This document shows, in pieces, positions 52,136-61,609 of a stretch of 64,000 nucleotides of DNA (positions are counted from its first letter, which is position 1; the number at the start of each line of letters is the position of its first letter). The notes below the pieces were generated by a model. That model was given only the letters and a program-made list of their open reading frames with translations, ran no database searches and had not been told where the DNA came from. A program made the translations under genes and the position numbers. Origin of the DNA: Microcaldota archaeon (GTDB lineage: Archaea; Micrarchaeota; Micrarchaeia; Anstonellales; JAGGVH01); NCBI GenBank assembly GCA_020854835.1, contig JAHKLX010000003.1:1-64000 (forward strand), given 5' to 3'.

Positions 52136-53245
52136 TTACACCATTCTTGTTAAATTGGATATATCTAACCTCTCACCCAATGCTGAAGACAAACCTATAC
52201 TTATCTGAGAGAGTATTAAAAATGATATTATTGGAAATACTACTCCCGTTAAAAATAACACTCCTGTAAATTGGTATATAGACAACACAAATAGAATAAT
52301 TCCTGTGAGCATTGTCCAAAAAAATGCAGTGCTTGCGATGGATTTGATTTTTGCAAGCACAAGAAAAACACCACTTAACGATTCCTGCGAACCAACTATG
52401 CCGTGTGCTGAAAGAAAATTCAATCCTCTTTCTGCGAGAGTTGCTAGAGTATATGTTCCCCAAATTGTAACGATAGATTTCATATATAACATTGTCGTAT
52501 CTCCCATTGTTTTTATTGGCATTTCTTTTGCTATTAATCCATTAATCATTAAAAGAAGAGGGAAAAAAATAGATAATGTTAAAACCGCACCAATAATTGC
52601 ACCACCAATAAAACGTGTAGGGGCAAATGAACGCAACATAAAACCGATTGGTAAAAACACTCCAAACATTGGATTAGATGAATATGCCAAAATAAAAAAC
52701 TGTGTTATAAACAACAAAAGAATTGTTACCTGGGCATACCCTCCCATACTCAAAGCAAAATCTGCAATCGTCCCTATTCCTTTAAACATTTGAAACTTTG
52801 AAACAGCTAAACTCTGCTCCGCATTTGAAACAGATTTTATCATAGAAGATGAAAGTGTGGTGACAATAAGTGTCTGTGATGTGAATGTTGTCATTTTCAT
52901 TAAATAGGCAGAGGCATATTGGTAAGGAGTAATGCAGTTATTGCTTTCACAATATGGATTATAATGGTCAGAATAACCTGGACTCACAGTATCAAATAAA
53001 ACTCCAATATCAAAATGGCAAAAACCATTAAACAGCATTATTATCAATGCAAATAATCCTGCAGTATAAATTAGTTGAGTTATCTCAGAAGTTATGTTTG
53101 CAGAGGTTTTATCTAATCGTATAACTTTGGTTATGAAATACATTGTTATGTAAATTGCAAAACTAATCATTAGTATTATAAATGTGTATAAGGCCCATAT
53201 AGGGACCGAATCAATTGTTCCTCCACACATTGTTTCTGCAAACAT
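52136..53245 (-). CDS. Array membrane protein 5
   Basis: 369 residues, about seven transmembrane helices. Signature 2 is LPIGFMLRSFAPTRFIGGAI; signature 1 is diverged (TSANITSEITQLIYTAGL). An extracytoplasmic loop contains three cysteines (FNGFCHFDIG, YNPYCESNNCITPY). The C-terminal half has three helices ending in a short cytoplasmic tail. A weak GGTGAG site lies before the ATG. Gaps of 8 and 2 bases to its neighbours put it in one transcript with them. Confidence 0.72.
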   Translation of the reverse strand: MFAETMCGGTIDSVPIWALYTFIILMISFAIYITMYFITKVIRLDKTSANITSEITQLIYTAGLFALIIMLFNGFCHFDIGVLFDTVSPGYSDHYNPYCESNNCITPYQYASAYLMKMTTFTSQTLIVTTLSSSMIKSVSNAEQSLAVSKFQMFKGIGTIADFALSMGGYAQVTILLLFITQFFILAYSSNPMFGVFLPIGFMLRSFAPTRFIGGAIIGAVLTLSIFFPLLLMINGLIAKEMPIKTMGDTTMLYMKSIVTIWGTYTLATLAERGLNFLSAHGIVGSQESLSGVFLVLAKIKSIASTAFFWTMLTGIILFVLSIYQFTGVLFLTGVVFPIISFLILSQISIGLSSALGERLDISNLTRMV

Positions 53246-53253
53246 ATTCTCAC

Positions 53254-54585
53254 CTAAACCAAACTTAATAAAGAATCAAACGACATTTCTGAACCAAGAA
53301 ACTTGGCCAAATCTTTTGCAACATTTAATGTAATGAATATATTGAAAATAGGTAAAATAATTGTTGTTATGAATACCATGGTAACTGTATATACAAGAAA
53401 TCCTTGGATGGCAGTAAGTATCACAAAAAGGGTAGTTGAAACAATTCCAACAGTTGAAATAGCAATAGCAACGGCTCCACTTAAGGCACCAGCCAATCCT
53501 GCTATAATAAACGCACCCATTATAAATCCTATTCCTCCGACTAAAATTTTGAAAAAACTTGAATAAACGAAAGGTGGGCTGTTGTTCCAATCAAAAACAT
53601 CTATTGGTTCAATTAATGCTTTTACAATGTTGATTCCGAATGGACGCATGTGTGCGCTTTTACCATATTCAATTACTCGTACAAAATCAACTTCAAACCA
53701 ATCTGAAACAATTAAAGCGTTTAAATAAATCATAGCAGGAAAAACAAAATAAAATGCTAAAACAAGTGCTATTAATCCTCCTCCTGCCGAGCGTGTTGCT
53801 GAAAAATTTCTCAACAAAACTCCCAGAGGTAGCAAAATAGTCAGCATAGTATTCGTTATGAAACACATAAAAGGCTCTTTAACAAACCAATAAGCTAACG
53901 CAACATTGAGAAGATTATTAATAAATCCAAACATTCCTAGAAGTAGTTCAAACATGGGCCCCATACTGAAGTCAATACCAAACAAATTAAATGGTATTGC
54001 CATATGGAGCTTAGCAGAGAATACTCCTTCTATAACTGCTTGAAATAAACCTGCCAAAACATAAGTCGATATCATGGAATCTCTAACTGAAACAACATAA
54101 TAATAACTTATTTGCTGTAGTGAATCTGGCGGGCTACCCAAACCATGATAAGATGACAAAGCACTTGCTATAATTGCATTGAAAAAAGTTAAAAGAAAAA
54201 CAATAAAAACAACAATTATTAAATTTCCAATAACTTGATATGTTTCTTTTTTAGACCAAGCAGATATTTTTGGATCATTGAAAATTACTCCTGTAAAGTA
54301 TATAAAAATCATTATTGCTAAACTTAAAACAACTGCTGCTGCAAGAGGCAACATCCAAGGCTGAAGAACACTGTCAGCAGTAACAATCCCTGCGGGTTTG
54401 CATGAAAAAAATCCCGCTTCCCAAATGTCCGCATCTTCAGACAGATCTTGTATTGCTTTTTGTTGAAGAGTTAAACATCCTGAGTGCAAAAGTTCATTTA
54501 AATCTTGAGAAGAAGAAATACTGGATATTAGTATGAACGTGAAGAGAAAAATGAAAAATATAAATGAACTTTTTCTTATATCCAT
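53254..54585 (-). CDS. Array membrane protein 4, with signal peptide
   Basis: 443 residues. Unlike its paralogues it begins with a cleavable-looking signal (RKSSFIFFIFLFTFILISSI) and a ~60-residue extracytoplasmic domain with cysteines (HSGCLTLQ, GFFSCKPAG). About eight helices follow. Signature 1: PKISAWSKKETYQVIGN; signature 2: LPLGVLLRNFSATRSAGGGL. A Gly/Ala-rich helix pair (GGIGFIMGAFIIAGLAGALS) near the C-terminus could pack tightly, as in channels. GGTGAAAAT precedes the ATG. Confidence 0.72.
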   Translation of the reverse strand: MDIRKSSFIFFIFLFTFILISSISSSQDLNELLHSGCLTLQQKAIQDLSEDADIWEAGFFSCKPAGIVTADSVLQPWMLPLAAAVVLSLAIMIFIYFTGVIFNDPKISAWSKKETYQVIGNLIIVVFIVFLLTFFNAIIASALSSYHGLGSPPDSLQQISYYYVVSVRDSMISTYVLAGLFQAVIEGVFSAKLHMAIPFNLFGIDFSMGPMFELLLGMFGFINNLLNVALAYWFVKEPFMCFITNTMLTILLPLGVLLRNFSATRSAGGGLIALVLAFYFVFPAMIYLNALIVSDWFEVDFVRVIEYGKSAHMRPFGINIVKALIEPIDVFDWNNSPPFVYSSFFKILVGGIGFIMGAFIIAGLAGALSGAVAIAISTVGIVSTTLFVILTAIQGFLVYTVTMVFITTIILPIFNIFITLNVAKDLAKFLGSEMSFDSLLSLV

Positions 54586-54593
54586 ATTTTCAC

Positions 54594-55955
54594 CTATAGG
54601 AAATGTGACAACCCTATTATTTGGGTTTCCCCTCCAAATATTTTACTAAAGTGTTTTATTGAAACAAATACTAAATATAATGTCAACAAAGGTGACACCA
54701 ATCCAAACATAAACAATCTTGCGGCCATGTGTATCCATCCACCCCAATTAACTAAAAACCCCCCCATTCCTGCATGAACGTTAGGTATAACTGTTCCTGC
54801 TGCCGTCATGCCCAATTCATACAAAGTGATTCCAACCAAATGTTTAACTAAATCTACACCAAATTTCCAAAAAATCCATAAAATATCACCAGGATTTGTA
54901 ATTGCATCCATATCATCTAATATCCCTACCCAAAAAAATTCTAAAGCACTGTGTTTTTCTCCGTCATTAAGTAAATTAGTTTCTCGAGTATCAGTTTTTA
55001 AAGTATTATAAAGAGGTTCAACTTCTGATAGATCATGAAGATTATGATAATACACTCTTCCTTCTCCATCATCCCGCGTATTCAAATAATTGCTGGGCAC
55101 CTCGTCAGTTGAGTAAAAATAAGAGTAATTTATAATATATATTAAAGGCATTACAAAAAATAATGTAATTGCTACTGCCATTAAAAATCCCCCAAATTTT
55201 CTTGTTATTTGAAAACTTCTTAAAACTAAACCTAAAATCAAAAACAACGGAAACATAACTTGGGCTGAAAAATCAATAAGAAAAAGTTGAAATAACAGAA
55301 AAACGTAATTTGTCATCAATATGTCAAAAAGTTCTTTTGTTTGATCCACAACTACAGAATAACCTGCAAATGGGAAAGTTAAAAATCCTTTTTGATACAA
55401 GCCAAATTTGAGTGCGGTATTCTGGCCTATAGCGTAGATTCCCCCATAATAAAAAAGAAAATTTAATGAATCTCTTGTTAAACCCAGCATGTCGCTTAAA
55501 TGTTTTACTGCAACACATGTTTGAATAGGGTAACTAACAGTTCCTGATCCGCTGTAGATTTCTGGTTTATAGATTAAACATCCCGGCGTAGCAGCATTGC
55601 TGTTCCATACCGCACCTTTATTCCATGCTTGAGAAACAGTGAGAGGGTTGCCAGCATCATCTTTATGATTTGCAACATCAACTACAGGTATAAAAGTTGT
55701 AATTGTATTTTCCATTAAACCTGGAGTAGTTGGTGTTCCTTCAACCAATAAAAACATGAATGTGATTAACCATATAAAAAGAAGATTTAAAAAAACCTGG
55801 CCAATTTCTTTTTTTGCCCAGGCTTGCCATTTGGAGTAGTTTAATATTGAAGATAAAATATAAATAATTGCAGTTATTGAAAGAGAAGTAAGCGTTGCTA
55901 TTACAACAAGCAGAACAACTCCCAAACTATCAAATACTCCTAACCAATGAAACAT
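54594..55955 (-). CDS. Array membrane protein 3
   Basis: 453 residues, about seven helices. Signature 1: YSKWQAWAKKEIGQVFLN; signature 2: LILGLVLRSFQITRKFGGFL. A ~100-residue loop between helices 2 and 3 (residues ~85-155) and another at ~285-345 face outward and contain single cysteines. The ATG at 55955 follows GGTTGAT. A longer TTG start would overlap the preceding gene by 17 bases without a ribosome site of its own. The C-terminus ends in a short hydrophobic tail. Confidence 0.72.
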   Translation of the reverse strand: MFHWLGVFDSLGVVLLVVIATLTSLSITAIIYILSSILNYSKWQAWAKKEIGQVFLNLLFIWLITFMFLLVEGTPTTPGLMENTITTFIPVVDVANHKDDAGNPLTVSQAWNKGAVWNSNAATPGCLIYKPEIYSGSGTVSYPIQTCVAVKHLSDMLGLTRDSLNFLFYYGGIYAIGQNTALKFGLYQKGFLTFPFAGYSVVVDQTKELFDILMTNYVFLLFQLFLIDFSAQVMFPLFLILGLVLRSFQITRKFGGFLMAVAITLFFVMPLIYIINYSYFYSTDEVPSNYLNTRDDGEGRVYYHNLHDLSEVEPLYNTLKTDTRETNLLNDGEKHSALEFFWVGILDDMDAITNPGDILWIFWKFGVDLVKHLVGITLYELGMTAAGTVIPNVHAGMGGFLVNWGGWIHMAARLFMFGLVSPLLTLYLVFVSIKHFSKIFGGETQIIGLSHFL

Positions 55956-55959
55956 ATTA

Positions 55960-56871
55960 TCAACCAAAACTCTCAAACCATTTCATAAATGAATTTATTG
56001 ATGTTGTAGTAACTACAATCGCAAACGAAGGCATGAATATACCTTGAAACAGAACTATAACTATACTAAAAATAAATCTCATAATGAGTATAAAAAGTTT
56101 TTCGAACATCACCCCTACAAGAGCAAGGAATGGTACGAGCCACTCATACCACTTGACAAAATTTAAAGCAGATTCCATGCTCGCAATGGTTGTTTGCTCA
56201 AATTCTTCGCTGTAAAGCATTGTGTTAACAATATACGCGTTAAGTACATACATCAAAATGAATATAGTACACCCCGATATGCCAACGGCTAATATGAAAT
56301 TTCCTGCTTTTTTAGTTAAATCAAACATCCTTAAGACAAAACCTACGGGCAGAATAACTTGAATGGCGTATGAGTTAATTAATGCAACAACTAAAAATTG
56401 GACATAAATACTGCCTAAAAGTGGAGAAATAACCATTACAAGAAAAGTTATTAAACGGTTTATTAAAGAAAAATCTACAATTGTTGTTCTGATAAAACCC
56501 TGTCCAACATTTAAACTAACCAGTCCGTTTAATAGTTGCACCGCTGCCAAAGAGCCCACTACTTTTCCAAGAGCCTGAGGAATTCTTTTGAAAAACAGTT
56601 CAGTGAAAAAACTATATATGTACACATAAGGATCATTGCCCCCTATCATTGAAGGAAGAACTCCAAATAAAAAAATGTTGATTATCACTAATGCCATTAC
56701 AAAATATATTGTGTTGATTATAACTTGGTAAACATTATACTTTCCTTGAGCTTGATATTGAGGATTGTTAAAAATATGGCCTGCGAGATAGAACACAGCA
56801 GCTATGACAGAAGCCAGAACTGCTCCAATTGCATACACCAAAACTGCAGATATATTATATACAAAAACCAT
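55960..56871 (-). CDS. Array membrane protein 2 (shortest)
   Basis: 303 residues, about seven helices and no large outer domain, so it may represent the minimal core of the family. Signature 1: NPQYQAQGKYNVYQVIIN; signature 2: LPVGFVLRMFDLTKKAGNFI, with Lys in place of the usual Arg after Thr. It sits 2 bases after protein 1 and 4 bases before protein 3 on the same strand. GGTGTAG lies before the ATG. Confidence 0.72.
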   Translation of the reverse strand: MVFVYNISAVLVYAIGAVLASVIAAVFYLAGHIFNNPQYQAQGKYNVYQVIINTIYFVMALVIINIFLFGVLPSMIGGNDPYVYIYSFFTELFFKRIPQALGKVVGSLAAVQLLNGLVSLNVGQGFIRTTIVDFSLINRLITFLVMVISPLLGSIYVQFLVVALINSYAIQVILPVGFVLRMFDLTKKAGNFILAVGISGCTIFILMYVLNAYIVNTMLYSEEFEQTTIASMESALNFVKWYEWLVPFLALVGVMFEKLFILIMRFIFSIVIVLFQGIFMPSFAIVVTTTSINSFMKWFESFG

Positions 56872-56873
56872 TT

Positions 56874-58175
56874 CTACACCTTTCCTGCCATCATCTTCAA
56901 TTTTCCTACCCCATGAACTATAGGTTCTCCTCCCAGGGCCAATGAGAAATCCTTAAGTGCAGTCATAAATATCACATAATCTAATATAAACAATACCAAC
57001 ATTATAATAAAACGTTCTGAGTAAAGCGTCATATATGTTAAAGTTGTTAGTATAAATACTTGCATCATATTTGTGGGTTCTTTGCCAAAAATAACTCTAA
57101 AAAGTGTTCCAAAAGATCTGTAAAGTCCTTTTGCAAATGATGAAGCAGGATGAGCATTTATATTTTGAATTAATTCTTTGTTTGTTTTAATCATTTGATC
57201 TTTGTTTTCAGTAGCGTCTTGGTCAAATCTAACTGAAGCCTGATCTGTCCACTCATACCCAAGACCAGTAATTCCATCAACAGGATCTGAAAATGTGTTT
57301 GGATCAATCTGGCCAAATTCTGTATTGATATTTTCAATAAAAGTCTCTTGGTCAGCAGATACACTAGAATCTGCTTGTCCTACAAGTGTAGTACTGTCAT
57401 AATCAACCAAATGATAATAGGATGCTGTCACTCCAGGATTAACCTGGGGAGAACCAAAAACATAATTCTCAATCATAAATGAATTAAAAACCAATAATAA
57501 TGGATAAACAAAAAATCCGCATAATGCAAAAGCTATAACTGTAGAGCCGGTTTTACGGGTTAGTGGGAAAGCTCTTAGGATAACGCCAAAAGGAAAAAAC
57601 AAAGTCAAACTATATTTCATAAAGAAAACTAAAAGCTGCTGTTGTAGCTCTGCCAACATTAATCCTGCTACGACCAAACCCATAAATTTTTTCATAAATC
57701 CTGTTATAAAAGCAAACTGGGCAAAAGGAGAAAGATAAATAAACAAAAATTGGAATGAATAACCTTGGAGCGAAGCATAAATCATATTGAATAATACCAT
57801 GTTGGTCGCCATAGACCACATATATGACTTGAAAGATTGTAGATAAGTTATTGCATATCTAAAATAAAAAGGGTTTTCAAGATTAAAAGGATCTATGGAA
57901 GGGAAACTCTGATATCCCATAACATTGATGACCATAGAATTTATGAATATTATTGCGAAAGGAACTAATAAAATTATGAATATTGTTCTTAAAACCTCGC
58001 CAAGTTCATTTGTTGCCCAGCCTTTCATCTCAGGATAATTAAACATTGATGAAATCAAGTACGCCAAAGCGATTCCAATAACACTCAGCATTATCCCTAC
58101 AAAAATAGCTATAAACGCAGTACTTGAAAATACTGAACCCGCAACACCAACAGATATGAATCCCACATTTAACAA
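56874..58175 (-). CDS. Array membrane protein 1 (first gene)
   Basis: 433 residues, about seven helices. Signature 1: NYPEMKGWATNELGEVLRT at ~46-64; signature 2: FPFGVILRAFPLTRKTGST at ~194-212. An outer domain of ~115 residues (after FNSFMIENYVFGSP) lies after the signature-2 helices and is polar and acidic. It is the first gene of the six-gene transcript; the 63-base gap to the divergent reductase gene holds A/T-rich promoter elements (TTAAATATATTAAC on the minus strand). Confidence 0.72.
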   Translation of the reverse strand: MLNVGFISVGVAGSVFSSTAFIAIFVGIMLSVIGIALAYLISSMFNYPEMKGWATNELGEVLRTIFIILLVPFAIIFINSMVINVMGYQSFPSIDPFNLENPFYFRYAITYLQSFKSYMWSMATNMVLFNMIYASLQGYSFQFLFIYLSPFAQFAFITGFMKKFMGLVVAGLMLAELQQQLLVFFMKYSLTLFFPFGVILRAFPLTRKTGSTVIAFALCGFFVYPLLLVFNSFMIENYVFGSPQVNPGVTASYYHLVDYDSTTLVGQADSSVSADQETFIENINTEFGQIDPNTFSDPVDGITGLGYEWTDQASVRFDQDATENKDQMIKTNKELIQNINAHPASSFAKGLYRSFGTLFRVIFGKEPTNMMQVFILTTLTYMTLYSERFIIMLVLFILDYVIFMTALKDFSLALGGEPIVHGVGKLKMMAGKV

Positions 58176-58238
58176 TAAAACACCTTTAGTTTTTTTTGAA
58201 GTTAATATATTTAAATATATCCGTATTTAGATTTTAAC

Positions 58239-59402
58239 ATGTATGATGTTGCTGTAATAGGCGGGGGGCCAGCAGGCCTATCTTTTGCCAAAACTGCCCA
58301 AAACATAAAAACAATAGTTTTGGAAGAGCATGAAAGATTTGGGGCACCTGTACATTGTGGAGAGTGTATATCGGACTTATGTTTGCGGAAATTTGATTTG
58401 AAACCTCCGAAAGATGCCATAGCACGACTCGTTAAAGGAGTTAAAATAATATTTCCCGACGATCATACTTCAATTTTATCTGAAAGAGGATATGTATTGA
58501 ATAAAGATATTTTTGAGCAGTATCTCGCTGACGAAGTTCAAAAAAAAGGTATTGAAATTAAAACTGCGTGCCGTGTTGAAGGAATTGAGCGTAAAGAAGG
58601 ACATTGGTTATTGAAAACCAATAAAGGTAATGTTGAAGCAAAAATAATTGTTGATGCAACGGGCCATATTCAATTAGTTTCAAATCTGCTTAAACTCAAT
58701 AAAAGTTCTATGAAAAATGTCGGTATCCAATATAGGATGAATGATGTTGATTTTGGCGAATATTTAGACTTTTACCTTTGGCCAGATTTAGCACCCAAGG
58801 GATATTTGTGGATGATTCCAAAATCAAATGGTGAAAGAGGTTATGCAAATGTGGGTTTAGTTACTGATGATATTAAAAACGCCAAGGAGAATCTTGATAA
58901 ATTTATTAAATTGAAAAAATGGAATGATGTTGAGTTTACGTTTGGAGGAATGATACCTTCATCCGGACCTTTAGAAAAAACATATCACACAGGAATTATG
59001 ATGATAGGTGATGCAGCAGGATTTGCATCTCCCTTGTTTGAAGGGGGCACTCATTTGGCTTTGATGTCGGGAAAATTAGCAGCAGAAGTAGCAATTGAAG
59101 CTGTTGAAAAAAAAGATTTTTCTCAGGCGTTTCTTGAAAGATATGAAAGTGCATGGAAGAAAGAATTTCCCCCTTATGAAACTCTTGTAAAAGGTAAAAA
59201 AGCAATATATGAAAAATTAAGCATTAAAGATTTGTGTCTGTTGGGGGAACTTTTGCCTGAAAATTTTGATAATTTTGGAAACAAAGAAAAACTTTTGTTG
59301 GGAATGAAAATGATGATGAGAGATCCGAAATTATATAAAAAAGATGTACTAGATGCTTTGTTTGCTTTTGCTTATTCTGAGTCAAAATATTATGGTTGGT
59401 GA
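58239..59402 (+). CDS. Geranylgeranyl reductase family FAD enzyme
   Basis: 387 residues. Members saturate the isoprenoid chains of archaeal membrane lipids (digeranylgeranylglycerophospholipid reductase). The N-terminal Rossmann motif is DVAVIGGGPAGLSFA, the family CGECIS motif is VHCGECISDLCL, and the second FAD motif is MMIGDAAGFASPLFEGGTHL. The start appears leaderless, with a TATA-like TTAATATATTTAAATAT ~30 bases upstream. leuA-type aminopeptidase follows after 4 bases in the same direction. Other flavin hydrogenases of the family cannot be excluded. Confidence 0.9.
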   Translation: MYDVAVIGGGPAGLSFAKTAQNIKTIVLEEHERFGAPVHCGECISDLCLRKFDLKPPKDAIARLVKGVKIIFPDDHTSILSERGYVLNKDIFEQYLADEVQKKGIEIKTACRVEGIERKEGHWLLKTNKGNVEAKIIVDATGHIQLVSNLLKLNKSSMKNVGIQYRMNDVDFGEYLDFYLWPDLAPKGYLWMIPKSNGERGYANVGLVTDDIKNAKENLDKFIKLKKWNDVEFTFGGMIPSSGPLEKTYHTGIMMIGDAAGFASPLFEGGTHLALMSGKLAAEVAIEAVEKKDFSQAFLERYESAWKKEFPPYETLVKGKKAIYEKLSIKDLCLLGELLPENFDNFGNKEKLLLGMKMMMRDPKLYKKDVLDALFAFAYSESKYYGW

Positions 59403-59406
59403 TGTA

Positions 59407-60777
59407 ATGGAAGTATATTTTTTAGAAAAAGAATGGAAGATATTTTATGATAAAAGATTAGAAAGCTTATTGAAAAAAAAAGAATTTGATGGTTCGTATG
59501 GAAAAAGCACTTTTTTCTTATCTGAAAAAATATTGGTTTTGGGTTTAGGAGAAATTAGATTGCTTGACGCCTACCGAATTAAACAACTTGGGGGAATTGC
59601 TGGAAAATATGCTAAAGAAAATAAAATCGAAAAGATAAAATTCCAAATAAAAGAATTAAATAAAAAAATTAATTTCAGTTTGGGAGTTTGGTTAGAAATA
59701 GGTGCTTATTATACTACACACAATTTTTCAATGAAAAGTAAAAAAGATACATATGTCCTGAAACACGTGGAATTTGATGATGGAACAAAAACTGATGGAA
59801 AACTATTTGCTGAAATAATTAATCAAACCAGAGATCTCATTAATTCACCGTCCAATCTAAAAACACCAATTAAATTCACAGAACATATTAAAAAACTCTT
59901 GAAAAAAAGTGGGGGCAAAGTTTCAATAGATATTCTAAAAGAAACTGAGTTGAAAAAAATAGGTATGGATGGTTTGGTCGCAGTTGGTCAAGGTAGTGTG
60001 AATAAACCAGTGATGATGTGTGTTGAATACGGCACCCAATTCAAAAAGAATGGGACATTTGTTTTAGTGGGCAAAGGAATTACTTTTGATTCTGGAGGAT
60101 TATCACTTAAACCTCCTTTGAATATGGACGAAATGAAAGATGACATGTCTGGAGCGGCCGTAGTTTTTGGCACCATAGCTGCCATTTCTAAATTTCAAAT
60201 AAAAAAACATGTCGTTGCAATTGCAGGTTTGGCAGAAAATATGCCCGATGGAAATGCTTTGAAACCGGGAGATATATTAAAGATGTATAATGGGAAAACT
60301 GTTGAAGTAAAAAATACAGATGCAGAAGGAAGAATAATTTTAGGAGATGTTTTGGCATATGCTGAAAAGAAATATAAACCAAAAGTTATTGTGGATTTGG
60401 CAACTTTAACAGGTGCTGTTGTGATTGCCTTAGGCCATAACTGTGCAGCCGTAATGGGGAATGACACAAAACTAATTTCTAAAATAATTGAATTTGGACA
60501 AAAATCAGGTGATAGGTGCTGGGAACTTCCTATTTGGGAAGAACATGAAAGTATGGTTGAAAGCGATATTGCAGATATTATGAATATTGGAACTCCCCCA
60601 AGGGCTGCAGGAACAATTGTTGGGGGTGTCTTTTTGAAAAATTTTATTGAAAAAACATCTTGGGCCCACATTGATATTGCAGGTACTTCATATTACGAAC
60701 AAACAAAACCGTTTTCAAATTCGGGAGCAACAGGATTTGGGATTTTATTATTATATAAGTTAATTGAAAACCTGTGA
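59407..60777 (+). CDS. pepA: Leucyl aminopeptidase (M17, PepA)
   Basis: 456 residues. Cytosolic two-metal aminopeptidase that removes N-terminal residues and typically forms hexamers. The catalytic domain has GKGITFDSGGLSLKP (metal Lys/Asp), DDMSGAAVVFG and the signature NTDAEGRIILGDVLAY. The N-terminal macro-like domain is shorter than in bacterial PepA. The ATG at 59407 follows GGTTGGTGATGTA. The stop overlaps the frame of the next gene, although that gene probably starts further down. Confidence 0.95.
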   Translation: MEVYFLEKEWKIFYDKRLESLLKKKEFDGSYGKSTFFLSEKILVLGLGEIRLLDAYRIKQLGGIAGKYAKENKIEKIKFQIKELNKKINFSLGVWLEIGAYYTTHNFSMKSKKDTYVLKHVEFDDGTKTDGKLFAEIINQTRDLINSPSNLKTPIKFTEHIKKLLKKSGGKVSIDILKETELKKIGMDGLVAVGQGSVNKPVMMCVEYGTQFKKNGTFVLVGKGITFDSGGLSLKPPLNMDEMKDDMSGAAVVFGTIAAISKFQIKKHVVAIAGLAENMPDGNALKPGDILKMYNGKTVEVKNTDAEGRIILGDVLAYAEKKYKPKVIVDLATLTGAVVIALGHNCAAVMGNDTKLISKIIEFGQKSGDRCWELPIWEEHESMVESDIADIMNIGTPPRAAGTIVGGVFLKNFIEKTSWAHIDIAGTSYYEQTKPFSNSGATGFGILLLYKLIENL

Positions 60778-60824
60778 TAGTAACTAGGAACACGTTTTTA
60801 AACTTTTTTAAACATAAATTTAGT

Positions 60825-61574
60825 ATGATGCCCCTGACAAGAAATGGAAAAATAAGTGTTCATCTTAGTGAAGGTAGAAACTCTCGTGTTTATGCCACAC
60901 CTTATGGCGAAGTTTCAAAAGAATTGAAATACCCTATGGACACATATAGTCTTAATCGTTTTAAAGAAATGAAACGAGATTATGAAGAAAGGCTTCGCGA
61001 AGTAGGGGTTGTATTTGAAAACTCTAGAATGATATGTTCTGAAAAAACTCAGAAAGATAAATTTTTTATTAGTTTGGTTCAAAAAAGATTTTCTGATGAA
61101 TGTGTTATTGAGAATTTGGATGATACTGACCCCAAATGGGATTTGATATTTGCCAAACTTATTGAAGTTAGTGTTAGGCTAACCGACCAAGACAAAAACC
61201 AACTTGTAGGAATTGATAATAGGATCGGTAATTGGGTTTTTGAAAATGGAAACTTGATTCTTATTGACATATACCCCCCAAGAATATTTGAAAGGGGGAA
61301 ATTTTATACTTTTTCACATGGCAATGTGAATGAAATTCCTTTATCTTTAATACCTAAAGAATATGTTGAATGGAGTGTGACACATAAAAGTTTGTTTCAA
61401 TTTAGAAGAAGCATTAGAAAAAGATATGTTTTGTGGGAAAGATTTAATGATGCTTTAGAAAATGTCGGCATAAACCCCGAACAAAACAGTAATTTAAAAA
61501 TGAGTTTTTACAAATCAATTGTTGGGGTAGAAAGGAATTTGCAGAGAATTTGGGAAAAAATGTTTTTCGGATGA
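60825..61574 (+). CDS. Degenerate protein-kinase-fold protein
   Basis: About 249 residues. The middle segment VGIDNRIGNWVFENGNLILI followed by DIYPPR resembles the catalytic and metal loops of aminoglycoside-phosphotransferase/RIO-like kinases (HGDxxxxN ... hhxD): Asp, Asn and final Asp are present, but the HGD is replaced by GID. A Gly-rich N-lobe start (RNGKISVHLSEGRNSRVYAT) precedes it. Kinase or pseudokinase cannot be decided. The double ATG at 60825 is preferred, with TATA-like TTTTTAAAC ~28 bases upstream; a GTG at 60774 overlapping pepA has no ribosome site. Confidence 0.6.
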   Translation: MMPLTRNGKISVHLSEGRNSRVYATPYGEVSKELKYPMDTYSLNRFKEMKRDYEERLREVGVVFENSRMICSEKTQKDKFFISLVQKRFSDECVIENLDDTDPKWDLIFAKLIEVSVRLTDQDKNQLVGIDNRIGNWVFENGNLILIDIYPPRIFERGKFYTFSHGNVNEIPLSLIPKEYVEWSVTHKSLFQFRRSIRKRYVLWERFNDALENVGINPEQNSNLKMSFYKSIVGVERNLQRIWEKMFFG

Positions 61575-61583
61575 TAAAGATAA

Positions 61584-61592
61584 GTATTTAAA
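61584..61592 (+). promoter_or_regulatory. TATA-like box for the C/D box sRNA
   Basis: The element GTATTTAAA (61584-61592 region) lies ~27 bases before the C box at 61615, the correct distance for a TATA box driving a short RNA. Confidence 0.5.
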
Positions 61593-61609
61593 CTATCAAA
61601 CCCATATTG

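Noticed and set aside
51024-58175. Six-gene array read as a respiratory complex or transporter operon
   Set aside because: No quinone, heme, metal or ATP-binding motif and no antiporter-type conserved charged helices are visible in any of the six.
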